Shown here in pieces: positions 1 through 12,200 of a stretch of 64,000 nt of DNA. Source of the DNA: Achatina immaculata. Its lineage: Eukaryota > Mollusca > Gastropoda > Stylommatophora > Achatinidae. The notes under the pieces are model-generated. The model was not told the origin of the DNA and did no database searches. It saw only the letters and a list, made by a program, of their open reading frames with translations. The translations under genes were made by a program, and so were the position numbers. Within the stretch, counting starts at the first letter, position 1, and each line of letters starts with the position of its first letter. Location: assembly GCA_009760885.1 (NCBI GenBank), contig CM019702.1, forward strand, positions 49,585,925 through 49,649,924, written 5' to 3'.

Positions 1-207
1 CCGTGAAGTCATAGTCACTGACGTAGACCGTGAAATCTAGCCACTGATCTGGACCATGAAGTCATAGTCACTAACAAAGACCATGAAATCGTAGCCATTG
101 ATCTACACCATGAAGTCATACTGACTAACTTGACTAGACCGTGAAGTCATAGTGAATAGACATAATATATATATAGTAATTGACATAAACCGTGAAGTCA
201 TGGTTAC
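1..207. repeat. degenerate tandem repeat, unit about 27 bp
   Basis: About seven diverged units of the type CCGTGAAGTCATAGTCACTG, two alternating variants, running in from the left window edge. One unit is interrupted by a short TA run near 165. The ORF from 217 that follows looks fortuitous. Confidence 0.75.
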
Positions 208-473
208 TGACAGACGTTGCAAGTTGAATTGATGATAATGCGAACAGAAAAATTAGGAGAATCGTGTGTTACAGAGACATTGATCAATGATAATTGTAAC
301 ACGAGAATTATTCTAAGCTTAGCACGTGCTGTATGTCCAAGAATAATGAAGTTAAACAATTTGTTAAGTCGTGTTAGAGTCTGTTTTCACTCTTTTTGTC
401 TACGACAATTCTTTGGTCACTCATTTCATGTTTCCAGAAGTCGACAAAGATCGCACTGCATAGTGTAGGTAAA

Positions 474-1190
474 CCTCGATCTCGATATACAGGATACCGC
501 ACGTATATGTCGAAATGACATATATCGAGGTTGAAAAAAAAAAAACAACGTTGGCCATGATATTTTGAAACATTCCTTAAAAGACTTCATTTAGGCATTT
601 AAAATAAGTTTTATCTTCATAAATAAATAAGATTTAAACAATAATGGAAAACAAATAAGAAAAAAAAATGTTTATTAAAGAAATTAGCGACAAAACGAGT
701 CAAAATAGATGTCTTACTTTCTAGTACAATTGTTGCCCAGTGTCGTCTGAACATTTGTGGTATTTCTCTTTTCGTAAAATTTACGATATCAGGTAAATGA
801 GATTTCTAGGTTTCTGCGAGCAAGCATGGTTCTTTTTTACATTCGAATATATATCATCTATAATTTCTTGTGGAACAGTTTCCAAATTTCCAAACATCTG
901 CTTAAGTTCTTTTAACGAAGTTTCCTTTGAGATACACTCTTCTTCAGTCGTGAGTTCTTGTTTCACCCTAAAATACGCTGTAGTTCCAACTCTTTAAACG
1001 GGTTGCAGTGTAAGGACGAGTAAGCAGTATACCGGCACTTCCAGTCCAAAGTTGTTTTTTTTAAAAATTCAATAACAGAACTCATAATTATAAATTTTGA
1101 ACCTCACATATAGAGATATTGTAGGGATGTTTGTGATGGCATTAACCGAAAACCGCACTGATCGAAACCGCGCATATCGAGGTTTATTTG
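474..1190 (-). mobile_element. possible pogo/Tigger-like DNA transposon remnant
   Basis: The ends carry inverted ACCTCGATAT-like motifs (ACCTCGATCTCGATAT near 474; CATATCGAGGTT near 1175-1187), with another such motif in opposite sense near 526-537. Tigger/pogo elements have ends of this kind. On the - strand, about 985 to 781 encodes KETSLKELKQMFGNLETVPQ followed by a helix-like segment, which could be the degraded acidic C-terminus of such a transposase. A CUE-like helical segment of a host gene is the alternative. A similar CCTCGATATAAG end occurs near 5610. Confidence 0.3.
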
Positions 1191-1344
1191 TATGTCATCA
1201 TCTATATTCGAATCCAGGTATCTGTCCTTCTCTTGAAGCTGTGAAGCACACATGATTGAGAAATGATAAATGTATGGATGTATTCTTATAACATACAAAC
1301 CTGCACACTAATACATAAACACATGTAAAACCAATTATACACAT

Positions 1345-1460
1345 ACAAACACTCATGCACACCAGCCAAGGGAGTTCAGCAGTTGCATTTCTCCAGGGTC
1401 TGTAGGGCTTCCTCTGTTTTAAGGGAGGGTCCTTGGGGCCCGTAGTGGTTGAAAACAGAA
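1345..1460 (-). repeat. single-unit copy of the interspersed 'core' repeat
   Basis: Reverse-complemented, 1380-1455 reads ...GGACCCTCCCTTAAAACAGA..., with the same order of blocks as the unit that is expanded at 12188-14745. Only one unit is present here. Confidence 0.5.
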
Positions 1461-1475
1461 TGGCTAATCAATACC

Positions 1476-1479
<4 letters not shown>

Positions 1480-1506
<27 letters not shown>
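1480..1506. repeat. (AG)n microsatellite
   Basis: About 13 AG dinucleotides. Confidence 0.95.
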
Positions 1507-1509
<3 letters not shown>

Positions 1510-2055
1510 GGAAGGGGGATATATTTCTTCACCGGCTTACGAAATTCTTCACGAAGGCTCTGCGTATACATATGAATACACATAAACAGATACATGAAAC
1601 CACATATACATACTTGGGCTGAAAAATGAGTTGCATGGAGTAAGAGATGACTGGAACCAACATCAAACTAAATACAGCAAAGGTAACATATAAAAGCAGG
1701 GAGTCACATTGCACTAGCATTTCTAGTCTGAAAAAACTCTAGTCTAGAAGCCCCTCTGTATATAAACAAACAAGCAAAGAAAGAGCTCTCTAGTTCGAGC
1801 ATTCGATACACAAACTCAGCGTCAAACTCGGTGGCAGAGATCTTCATGTAAACACTAATTGAATAAATTCATCATTCTCTATGTCTTCAAGCACAGGCTG
1901 CTACAGCATAAACACAATAAACAGAAACAGAATGGGTTAAAAGCTGTCGTTATTTTCAATCTTTAACCCTATAGGAACGAAGACGGTCCTGGGTATATTT
2001 GGCTGGATAAGGGGAAGGGAAAGAAGCGAGGAGGAATTTAGATTTCTTTGTGAAA

Positions 2056-2116
2056 AAATCATCATCATCGTCGTCGTCGTCATCATCATCACTTTCTATT
2101 TCTTCTTTTCAAACTT

Positions 2117-2177
<61 letters not shown>

Positions 2178-2519
2178 GCAGCTGCTATTGGTACCACAAA
2201 TGCAACAAAATGATCTTATGATTATCACAACTGTCTCTATTACAACCATTACTACTTCTAATATTGCTGCTGCTGCTGTTACTGCTACTACTAACACTAC
2301 TGTAAGATGTAGTTATTACTAAACTACTAGTACTAATGCAAATACCACAAATAGAGCTACCAACGTTATTACCTGCACACCGTTAGTACTACCACTTCTA
2401 CTATTACTATCCTCTTCCCCTACCACCAATCACTACTACCGCTACAGAAACAATAACTGCTACCACTACTACTACTAGTACTACTACTACTAATACTACT
2501 ACTACTACTACTGCTACTA

Positions 2520-2565
<46 letters not shown>

Positions 2566-2580
2566 TGCTGGTGCTATTAT
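2056..2580. repeat. trinucleotide repeat cluster (ATC, CTA, CTG)
   Basis: Runs of ATC/GTC at 2056-2092, (CTA)n at 2118-2175, then (CTA)n and (CTG)n at 2460-2575. The poly-Leu, poly-Ser and poly-Val frames across it are repeat artefacts. Confidence 0.95.
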
Positions 2581-3242
2581 TACCTCAGCATTAAAATGCA
2601 ACATCCGGCTAAATCTGGAATCTGAGCACTAAAATAAGCTAAAAGTTTTCTCAAAGCCCTGGGAGACACTTTTTATTTGTTGAAGGTACACTTCTTCTTA
2701 AGCTGTTCCTGTGATTTGAAGAAGCACGCGAGAAAGTTCTATCTTGACATATGTACTCCAAGTTTCTCAATAAGTAATGGAACTTTTGCTATTTCATTTG
2801 TTACAAATTACTGAGTTACTTTCTATACACTCTATAGAACTGACAAAAATTGATGTTGACCATGGTGATTTCTTGTCACGTGTAGAAAACTAATGGTTTC
2901 TTGGATTAACAACTGTGTTTGAAGTGGCCAAGTTAATGTGCCATTTCCAAAGAAGTCAAAAGGTGCCTACTTTGTTACAACCTGAACATGTGAGAAAACG
3001 ATTGCCAGCAACATAGGCGCAACGGAACCTAGCGTTTCTTGATGTAGGCTTTGGAAAAGTATGCAGAATACTGACGGATTTTTCAGATGTTGAGTATAGA
3101 TTGTATTTTTTAACTAAACAAAGATGTAACCAATAAATAACATTGGACAAAATTGACTTCTTGCTACCAACAAAAAGGATATATGCTATCAACAACAGAC
3201 TCCTCCCTTTCCCCTTTGGGAAAGTCAAGCTAGCTCGCACGG
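2581..3242. other. region upstream of the first coding exon, no feature seen
   Basis: AT-rich unique-looking sequence. It should hold the promoter or the last upstream intron of the receptor gene. I see no TATA box or initiator that I would defend. Confidence 0.4.
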
Positions 3243-3507
3243 ATGCTCATTACATTAGACCTCACCCCTGCCTGCCAAGTGGTATGTTTGCTTCTTGTCC
3301 TAATGGTTCATCCGGGCACCCAGCAGCACTGCCAAGATCACGAGGAATGTCGAGGGGAACGCCCATTACTTCCTACTGGCTGTTGCCCCGTGGAGGCGGG
3401 ACAAGAATGTCAACCTGCCAATGGCACGTTTTGTGATGCAGAACTTGGATTTACATGCATGAATGCTTCTGGAGATGTGGTGGAAAATGGAACCGGGACA
3501 TGTAAAG
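3243..3507 (+). CDS. sas: sas-like exon 1: signal peptide and Cys-rich N-terminus
   Basis: The ATG at 3243 opens 88 codons. Residues about 11-22 are hydrophobic ([10 protein letters not shown]), followed by HPGTQQ, which fits a cleaved signal peptide. The mature N-terminus is Cys-rich ([30 protein letters not shown]) and loosely recalls IGFBP-type Cys motifs. The exon ends in a strong donor (AAAG/GTAAGT) in phase 1. An overlapping frame from 3143 is a shadow: it has no signal peptide and no Cys pattern. I see no clear TATA box upstream, and a 5' non-coding exon may exist outside the part I can recognise. Confidence 0.7.
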
Positions 3508-6500
3508 GTAAGTCTAAAAAGCAAGTGATTTCATTTATTAACTGAAATTAATTGAGATCATCATTAACAAACTCAACAATGTGAATTTGAAAAATTACAT
3601 AACAAATAAGCAAAAAGTTAGTCATATTCACTCTAAATGAAAAAAAAAAGAAATACGAAAGTCCATGGAGTAGTCTATACTATGCAGTCTTGCTTTTATT
3701 GGAACGTAGTTCTTTCCTGTTTGGGTTACATTTCTTTATAAGTAACTATAACCCCGCAAAAAAAATGAGTGACAGAACGAAAATACGAGTATGCGTTGTA
3801 TTTAAAAAACTGCTGTGCTAAACAGACACAGAATAGGTGAATTTTTGAGACAGACTTTCAAAATGTAGTTTTCTGATTTTTCTGGGACAAAAATGTTTGT
3901 CTAATGAAAATGTCTAGAAATTATAATTTTATCACGAAATAGTAAATCATAAATAAAATAAATAAAAGCAAAAACAAAACAAAAACAAAAACAAAACCAA
4001 ACATTACATAGCATATAAATAAGCAATGACAAAGCAACCCCAAGAATAAAAGAAAAAAACTACACTGAGAAAGGAATGAACGTAAGAATAAATAAACCAG
4101 ACAAACGGTAAAACCAGCGCATAAATATCTCAAAGACAAAAAAGAGAGACAGGCCATTAGAAACATCGAGACCTACATTACAGGAAGAGCTAAAGGAAAC
4201 GAGAAAGACATGGTTTGAGGTACCCTCGACTTGCTCAAGACGGGATTAGCAGGGGAACGTTTACCGATGCCTTATGTTCCATTGGGAATACAGAGGATGA
4301 TGATGGTGATGATGATGATGATGATGATGATGTTAAACATCTAAACAGAACGAACCATCATGTAATAAGCGCAAGCCCGAAAAATACGCATACACACATG
4401 TACAACGAAAAAGTAAAAGAAATGACGACAGAAATAGTGACACCCTGCAGTTTTCTTTGATCTGTTACTAATGTTTTAGTAGGTAGACGATTCAGTGTGT
4501 TTAACTGCTTGTGCTAGAGATTATGAATAGTATATTTAGTGTAGCAGATTTATAATCTTCTCTTCAGTGCATCCGGTGGCTACATTCAAGAGTAGCTGGT
4601 ACAGTATCTTGTACTGCCCTTGATCCTCGTACACATTTCAAATTCTGTCCTTGTAGGCTCACATGTTGAAACCCAGGAATCTCCAGCTGCGAGCAACGAA
4701 GTTGCATTCTGAAGGTCACCTACTAAATATGTTGTCAATGTCAGCCGAAAGATGTCTGGATAAATCCACACACAAAAATTCGTTTCCCAGTATATCAAAG
4801 AGATGATATTTATATCAATGTAAATACCTTCAAGAGAAATTGTTAATTATTTAAATATAATTAGAAACGTCCTTCCCGTCCAAGCAGAACATAAAAGACG
4901 CTGTCCAAGCCAGTGCATAAAGACGCAGTCCAAGCCAGAGCATAAGGGCGCCAGGTTTTTCCATAACGTTTTCGTGAGGAAGCACAAGGAATGGCAATTA
5001 GTGTGCAAGCTAAACAAACCACATCAGGGTTTCTTTGACACCAGTGTTCTGTACCTGTCTGTGACAGGTTGTGTATTTGAAAGAAGGAGGTGGGGGTGGG
5101 GTATTGTTAACCGTGTAATGCAATTGTGTTACGGTATTTAACTACCAGAGTTCTTTTGTGTGAAATAAACTGGCACATTGTATGACGCCAGTATAATCAG
5201 AACCAGGATACAACATTATTCCCTTGATTAAGCGCCGGGTCTGAAATAGTCGCCTGTATCAACTATGATATGAGGGAGGAGGGAAGAAGGAGCCAATTGT
5301 TTCATGTTTTGAATAAACGCATGTCTCAAACAAACCCCAGATCTGAAATAAACGAGGGTCAGCACATCGTCTCTGTACAGTATAGTCTAATACCGATACT
5401 ACAGAACCGTTATTGGCAATTTGCAAATAAACGACTGCCTTTGAAAAAACGCCGGCCTCTAAAAATGCCGAATGACTTAATTTTGCGAATAATCTCAAGT
5501 AAAGTAAAATATTATATAACATCTAATTATATGTAAGTTACATATTTTCAAAATTTTAAATGTTTTTACTGAGCATTTGTATGCATAAAAATACGGGGGA
5601 GACCTCGATATAAGTCAGTCCGATATACGGCATTTCGTACTTACGTTGTCGATTAATTAAAAACGATAAATTCGACATAACTCGAATTCGCACTTACATT
5701 ATTTAAACAGGAAAGCACGCATAATTTTTTTTTACATTGGATTTTCTTTCTTTTTCTTACAGATATAAATTTATAATTACATTATACACATACACGGACA
5801 TATGTATATATATATTCGTATTGTGTACACAATATATGTAGCATGTACCAAAACAAACTACATTATTGCGTATGTATTAATATTTAATAAAACAAACGAA
5901 TTTTAAACACCTGGACAGGTGTGCCTCAGGATTACGTCGCTTTAGGTTCTAGACTGATGCTGTACTCGAAAATATCCGTAACTCGAAATACTGTCTTTTC
6001 TCTCTCTCTCTCTCTCTCTCTCTTTCACTTTTTAGACGCATGTACTGAAATGAAGGAAGTCTTAATCAAAGAGTAACACAGTATCACAAATGGTTGCAAC
6101 GGGCGCTGTATTAGTAAAGAGACTAACGACAGCGACACCGGTAGTTGTAAGATATCAGGCGCCAGCGTCAAGACAACCAAAGAGCTGGAACCCTCTAACA
6201 TGCACGCGGTTTCAGGGAAAGCAGAATTCAAAATGTCCAACCGTAGGAAACACTGTAATTCGCTGTGTGCCTGTATTCCATTCATTACTGTAAAATCGTA
6301 AGTTTAGAAAACCATAATAAGGGAAGATGGCATGAGTCATTCAGTGTACGCTTCAAAAACAGTCCTCATACTTCAGAAGGCGAAATGTAAATCTACACTC
6401 TCCACAGAGAGTCCAAACAAGGCTCCAGGAAAAGAGCATAGATAGAAAGTTGAGACAAAGGTCGAGAGTCTCTTGTTGACCGCGAAACTCAGTCAGGCGA

Positions 6501-9243
6501 CCTTGCCCAGGAGGCTGAGCATATGAAACTAAACACAAAAAGGGGCTGGGGGGGGGGGGGAATGGACACGTGTTTTTTTTTTTTTCACAGCACAAATTCT
6601 TTACAAGCGACTTTGACGTTCCAGTGTTGTGTCAAGGTTTTCTTAGATAAAACATTTTATTGTATAGAAACAAATAATCATTAATTATAAACTCTCAAAC
6701 AGTTCAAAACCGTTTGTTCTAATTTTATTTGTAAAACAATGAAACATTACAAAGAAGCCATAAGTGCAACAAGGCTCTTACATAGCTGGCTAAAATACAG
6801 AGTGGGGCACACGAAACCGGTCCACTGTCCAATAAAGTCCGGAACAGAAGTAGGAAATATAACATGAAAACTGTATTCTGGAGATGGGACAGGTTTTATG
6901 TGCTCCAAACTATAAGATGGCAAAAGGAAACAGTAAATAAACTGAAGCAGGTGGTAATCCGCCTAAAAGAGCAGTCTGCTTGTATCTTACATAAACATTG
7001 TATACCGCATAAACAGAAGCCGAGTCGAATATTCTATCATATTTGTGTGTCAGATTTCCTTGATAGCTTCTTCTTTTTTTTTCTTCCTTCAAATTTAATG
7101 GTTATCAAAGCTTCATAATTCATGGATGCTTGATCTGTGTTGGCTGTAGGCAGGCTCTGAATGCGGGCGAAATTGGTTTCTTAAAATGTTGTTACAGTAA
7201 AGAACGTTATCTGTGGTGCTTGTGGCCAATATATCTCTGAGTAATGATCCTGGTCTAAACTATGTTATTCTGAGCTGCCATTTAACTTTACCTTTGAATA
7301 CACGTGTTTTTTTGTTTGTTTGTTTGTTTTGCAAACCTGTTTGCTTCATCAATTTTTTTTTCTTTTGTTGGTGGCACGGTGCACATGAACACTCAAGTTT
7401 TTCATGTCTTCTCATGGCTGTTTACAAGACAGCTCCACCCACCCAACCCCCTCTCATATTTGTTCTACACCTTTGTTGAATGTACAGTAAAAGTGCCATC
7501 TTTCGCTCTTATTGCTACAGTACTACAGTGTCAGTATTACATAACTCTGAGATTTCATGGAATATATTCAGATTTTGGGACACAAATCGTACGAAATAAT
7601 AGATATTTCGAAACAGAAGTTGAAGAAATGAAGATTTCGGAACAGAAGTTAAAGAAATAACGCAGATTTCGGGACAAATCCTTAAGAAACAATAGATATT
7701 TCAGGACAAAATGTTAAGAAATAGTTCATATTTCGGGACAAATTGTAAGAAATAGTAACCAGATGAACATATAGCCTATTTTTTTAAAAAAAGTCCTCCA
7801 ATTTACAGACCATATCCTTGCCCGAGATTAACAGTTTTTTGCACACAAAAAAAAATCAGAACAAAAATATTAATTGTAAGTTATTTAAATGATTTATAAT
7901 TAAAGAGCTTTACTTCAGTGTAATATTTTAATCTTTTAAAATAGAAATAGAAAAAAAAAGCAGCTTGTGTGTCAGATTCACAGTGCTTTCTATGGGCCTC
8001 ACTAAGGCGAGAGGCTAAAGCTGGTCTAGGTAAGTCGTTACAGCAAGTACAGGCTGGTTTTTCCGTTTATCCCCATTTTATCCCCTACACAAGAACGAAA
8101 ACAAAAACAAAAACTCCAGACCTTATCATAGTTCAGCCCGTGTACTCTGAGCGAGAAACCGTGTACTCTGAGCGAGAAACTGTGTACTCTGAGCGAGAAA
8201 CCGTGTACTCTGAGCGAGAAACCGTGTACTCTGAGCGAGAAACCGTGTACTCTGAGCGAGAAACCGTGTACTCTGAGCGAGAAACCGTGTACTCTGAGCG
8301 AGAAACCGTGTACTCTGCTCATAGCTCTCAACCACGTCGCCCTTCAGAATAGTTGTAATATAGGAGTACATTATAACAACATAAAAGGCTAACAAAAATT
8401 TAAAAACATACCAAAAACTATACATACAAGGGCGAACAAGAGGGAGATATATTTAAGGACAAATAACTACTTGTAGAAAATTTAGGAAAACTTTTTGTTC
8501 CTCTCAGGAAAGCCAGTATGTTAAACAACTAAAGTACAAACGCAAAATAATATGTAAAAAAAAAATAAATAAACATTTCAAAAACGAAGAAAAACGAAAC
8601 ACAGCCTCAAGACAAAGTGGATGTGGAATAAATTTCATACATTATGTTCAAACAAAAGAATACAAGAAATTTAAAAGAAAACAACTCTAGGAGTATTAAC
8701 TAAGGACAATGTTTGTGTGTGTCTTAAAATAATCACAAAGACTTTCCATACTCAGACTGAACATTATTAAATAAGAGCCAGGCAATTTGAATTTTAACCA
8801 AAAAAAAAAAAAAAAACTCAATGTCAATTTTAGTACAGAAGAAGAAGAAGCAATCAAGTACTCACAGATACGTCATCTGGCGGATTCGTGTGCTGTTTGT
8901 GAAATTACACACGAGTGATTATTGGCTATAATTTGTGAAGCTGTTCACGGGGATGCTAACGCTTATTATAAGAAGTGATAAGGAACACGTGCTTCCTTTG
9001 TTTTTTTAAAAATGTCATATATGATGGGGACAAGTTAAAACTGGAGAAAACTCCGCTTTGGTGTTTCAGGGACATCAGCCGAAATCCAAAAGAAAGCACA
9101 GATTTTTCTAGCGAAAACACCAGGAGAAAAAAAAATGAAATTAGCTTCAAGATTCTTCAACGAAGGCAAAGAACTACGTGAAGTTTCTACACTGAGGGAG
9201 ATTTTTCAAAGAAATTGTAAGAGAGATAGATAGATAGAGAGAG

Positions 9244-9296
<53 letters not shown>

Positions 9297-12200
9297 GTGA
9301 TGTAGAGAGGAGATGCAAAGGAAAGGAGGGACAAATTATGGGACAGGAGAACATGGAGGTAGGGGAAGCAGGGATGTGGTGGAGGAAAAAGCGGATGTGG
9401 AGGAAAAAGCGGATGGAATAAAGTGCAAAAGTAGAAAGGCTGGACGTGAATAATCATCATAAACAAGGTCTCTGTAGGCCGGTGAAAAACTATCCCTTGC
9501 GGAATTTTGCCTCCCTAACAGCTCTCTTGAAGACCTCTCGGTTGCAAGCAAGATGCCCTGATGCTGATGCAAGCATTCGCAAATCGTCAAGGATGTCTTG
9601 TTGCCAACCTCGCCTTCATCCTCCTCTTTTTCCCATTATGTACCCTTCCAAGATTCTCTTCTCCAAACTCTCATGATGTTTAGTACGTCCGAAGTACTTA
9701 ACTTTTCTCTGTTTAATCTTCATTACTAACAAGCCCTCTTAAATTCACCCCCCCCTCAACCTTTCATACCCCGCTTATCCCTATTGATTAGCCTATTCTG
9801 TTTTCATCCACTGTGGGCCCCTCAAAAGCCACCCGGACCCTCACGTAAAACAAGGGAAACCCCCAGGGCCGTGGAGCAGTGCACCGGCTGGACTCCCCCT
9901 AACCCTCAAATCTCACCCACACAACCCAAACACACTCCCTCACCGGGCTTGACAGTACATGAGCAAAGGTCGACTGCCCTGAAAATGAATGATTTCTTCT
10001 TTAAAAATGAGTGTTCTCTTGCAGAAAGTATTGCCTTAAAATGTATGCTCACTAAATCAGCAGGACGTGACATATCCCATATATAATCTGATAATAAAAT
10101 GTGAGAGGTGGGTATTTTTTGTGGGGGGGGGGGGGGGAGTGTGTGTGGAAAGAAGAGAGGGCTTAGATAAGGAGTCAGGAGAACAGCAATTATTGAACTG
10201 AGAGAAAACACCATTGCTGTAATACTTTCATTTTTATATACTTCCTCCTAGATTTTTAAAAAGTATATTCTTGTTATATGAAAAGTGGTGGTTCTTCCGA
10301 GATAATTTATACGCTTGTGTGTATGTGCGTTTGTATGTTCCAAAGTTTTTTTATAGCAGTCCAGGTATTGATTTAGACTCATTTAAAAACAGCGAGAAAC
10401 ATACTAAGCGTCTCTGTCAGTGAACATCAGAGCGTTATCAAATGCTACACTGAGCCTGTCTTAATCTTTGCAAGTGAAGCATGGACAATCAACAGACCGA
10501 TGCAAAGATCATTAGAGGAAACAGAGTTGTGGTTTGTTAGAAGAATGTTAAGAGTACCATGGACAGCTAGGATGACAAACAGGGAATGTCTAACAAAAGC
10601 AAATGTAGAAAGGAACCTAATTAAACCCATAAGAAAAAAGAGTCATAATTCTTCGGACATGTAATGAGAAGAGGATGGCTTGGAAGCACACCAGCAGGAA
10701 AGATAAACAGGAGAAGAGGATGGCTTGGAAACACACCGGCAGGAAAGATAAACAGGAGAAGAGGATGACTTGGAAACACACCAGCAGGAAAGATAAACAG
10801 AAGAAGAGGATGGCCTGGAAACACACCAGCAGGAAAGATAAACAGGAGAAGAGGATGGCTTGGAAACACACCGGCAGGAAAGATAAACAGGAGAAGAGGA
10901 TGGCTTGGAAACACACCGGCAGGAAAGATAAACAGGAGAAGAGGATGGCTTGGAAACACACCGGCAGGAAAGATAAACAGGAGAAGAGGATGACTTGGAA
11001 ACACACCGGCAGGAAAGATAAACAGGAGAAGAGGATGGCTTGGAAACACACCGGCAGGAAAGATAAACAGGAGAAGAGGATGGCTTGGAAACACACCGGC
11101 AGGAAAGATAAACAGGAGAAGAGGATGGCTTGGAAACACACCGGCAGGAAAGATAAACAGGAGAAGAGGATGGCTTGGAAACACACCGGCAGGAAAGATA
11201 AACAGGAGAAGAGGATGGCTTGGAAACACACCGGCAGGAAAGATAAACAGGAGAAGAGGATGGCTTGGAAACACACCAGCAGGAAAGATAAACAGGAGAA
11301 GAAGCAGAGGCAGATCAACAGAAAAAAAAATCAAAGACAGTCTAACGCGAGAAGGCGCAATAAAAAGCCACAAACTGAGCCAATGACAAATATCAAGGAT
11401 CGAGATCTATGGAAAAGCATTACCATCAAACTCTACCGGCACAGCACATGATGCTGATAATAATGATGAGGTATTACTGTCTTTGTATGTGGTTATGTCA
11501 AGAAAACGTAAAAGCAAACGATGTCTATTTGTGACCCTCCACCCTCCCCTCCCCCCCCCCCCCAAACTCCTCGGGAAATGAAAATCCTTAACATCCCAAG
11601 GAGGGCTCCTAAAAAGCAAACACGCTGGTCAAGTTGGTTCTATCCTGGCCTATGACCGCCCGTTATCTGAGAAACAAACACCACGGATGTGGTCCGTGTT
11701 TAAAACAACGCGGGAAAAGATGACTTTAAACAAATGACTGTTGAAACGTTGGCTCAGGGCAAATCCTCGCTGGGATATAAGGAATGCGGAAGGAAAAACC
11801 TGACCGCACATCATTGTCACGCCTTAGGGAACGATATCAAGTGATGTTCTAGAGCCAGATCTCTAGAGAAATAAGCACAGAACGTCTTATATTTGCAAAT
11901 AAAGCAGATAACTTGTTTTCTGTCCTCCGAGTTCTGAATAAAGGCACTTTCAGCGGAAGGTGCTAACTGTGAAGGGAACCAGTGTGAAGGGCTGCAGACT
12001 AATACAATGGCTAAATATTTTTCTGTTATATACGTACGTGGCGGTAGCAAGGTAGTGGCAGATGTAACAGTTGTAGTTATATCAGTAGTAGTCAAGGTAT
12101 CACATAAAAAAAAATATTTTAAATCAGTGCAAATCTCTCGCTTCTTTTTTCCTCCCCCCCCCCACACACACACACACAAATTATCTGTTTCCATCCACCA

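Noticed and set aside
2050..2604. Poly-Leu, poly-Ser and poly-Val ORFs
   Set aside because: Trinucleotide microsatellites, no other coding signal.
3143..3436. Overlapping 97-codon frame across exon 1
   Set aside because: No signal peptide or Cys pattern and it ends inside the exon; the other frame has both and a phase-matched donor.
8038..8425. [21 protein letters not shown] repeat proteins
   Set aside because: A 21-bp unit without stops opens several frames at once; no start, signal or flanking coding sequence supports translation.
10617..11451. Frames of about 230-260 codons on both strands ([30 protein letters not shown])
   Set aside because: By-products of a 45-bp array whose length is divisible by 3. 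The meaningful frame is the LINE-B one ([13 protein letters not shown]).
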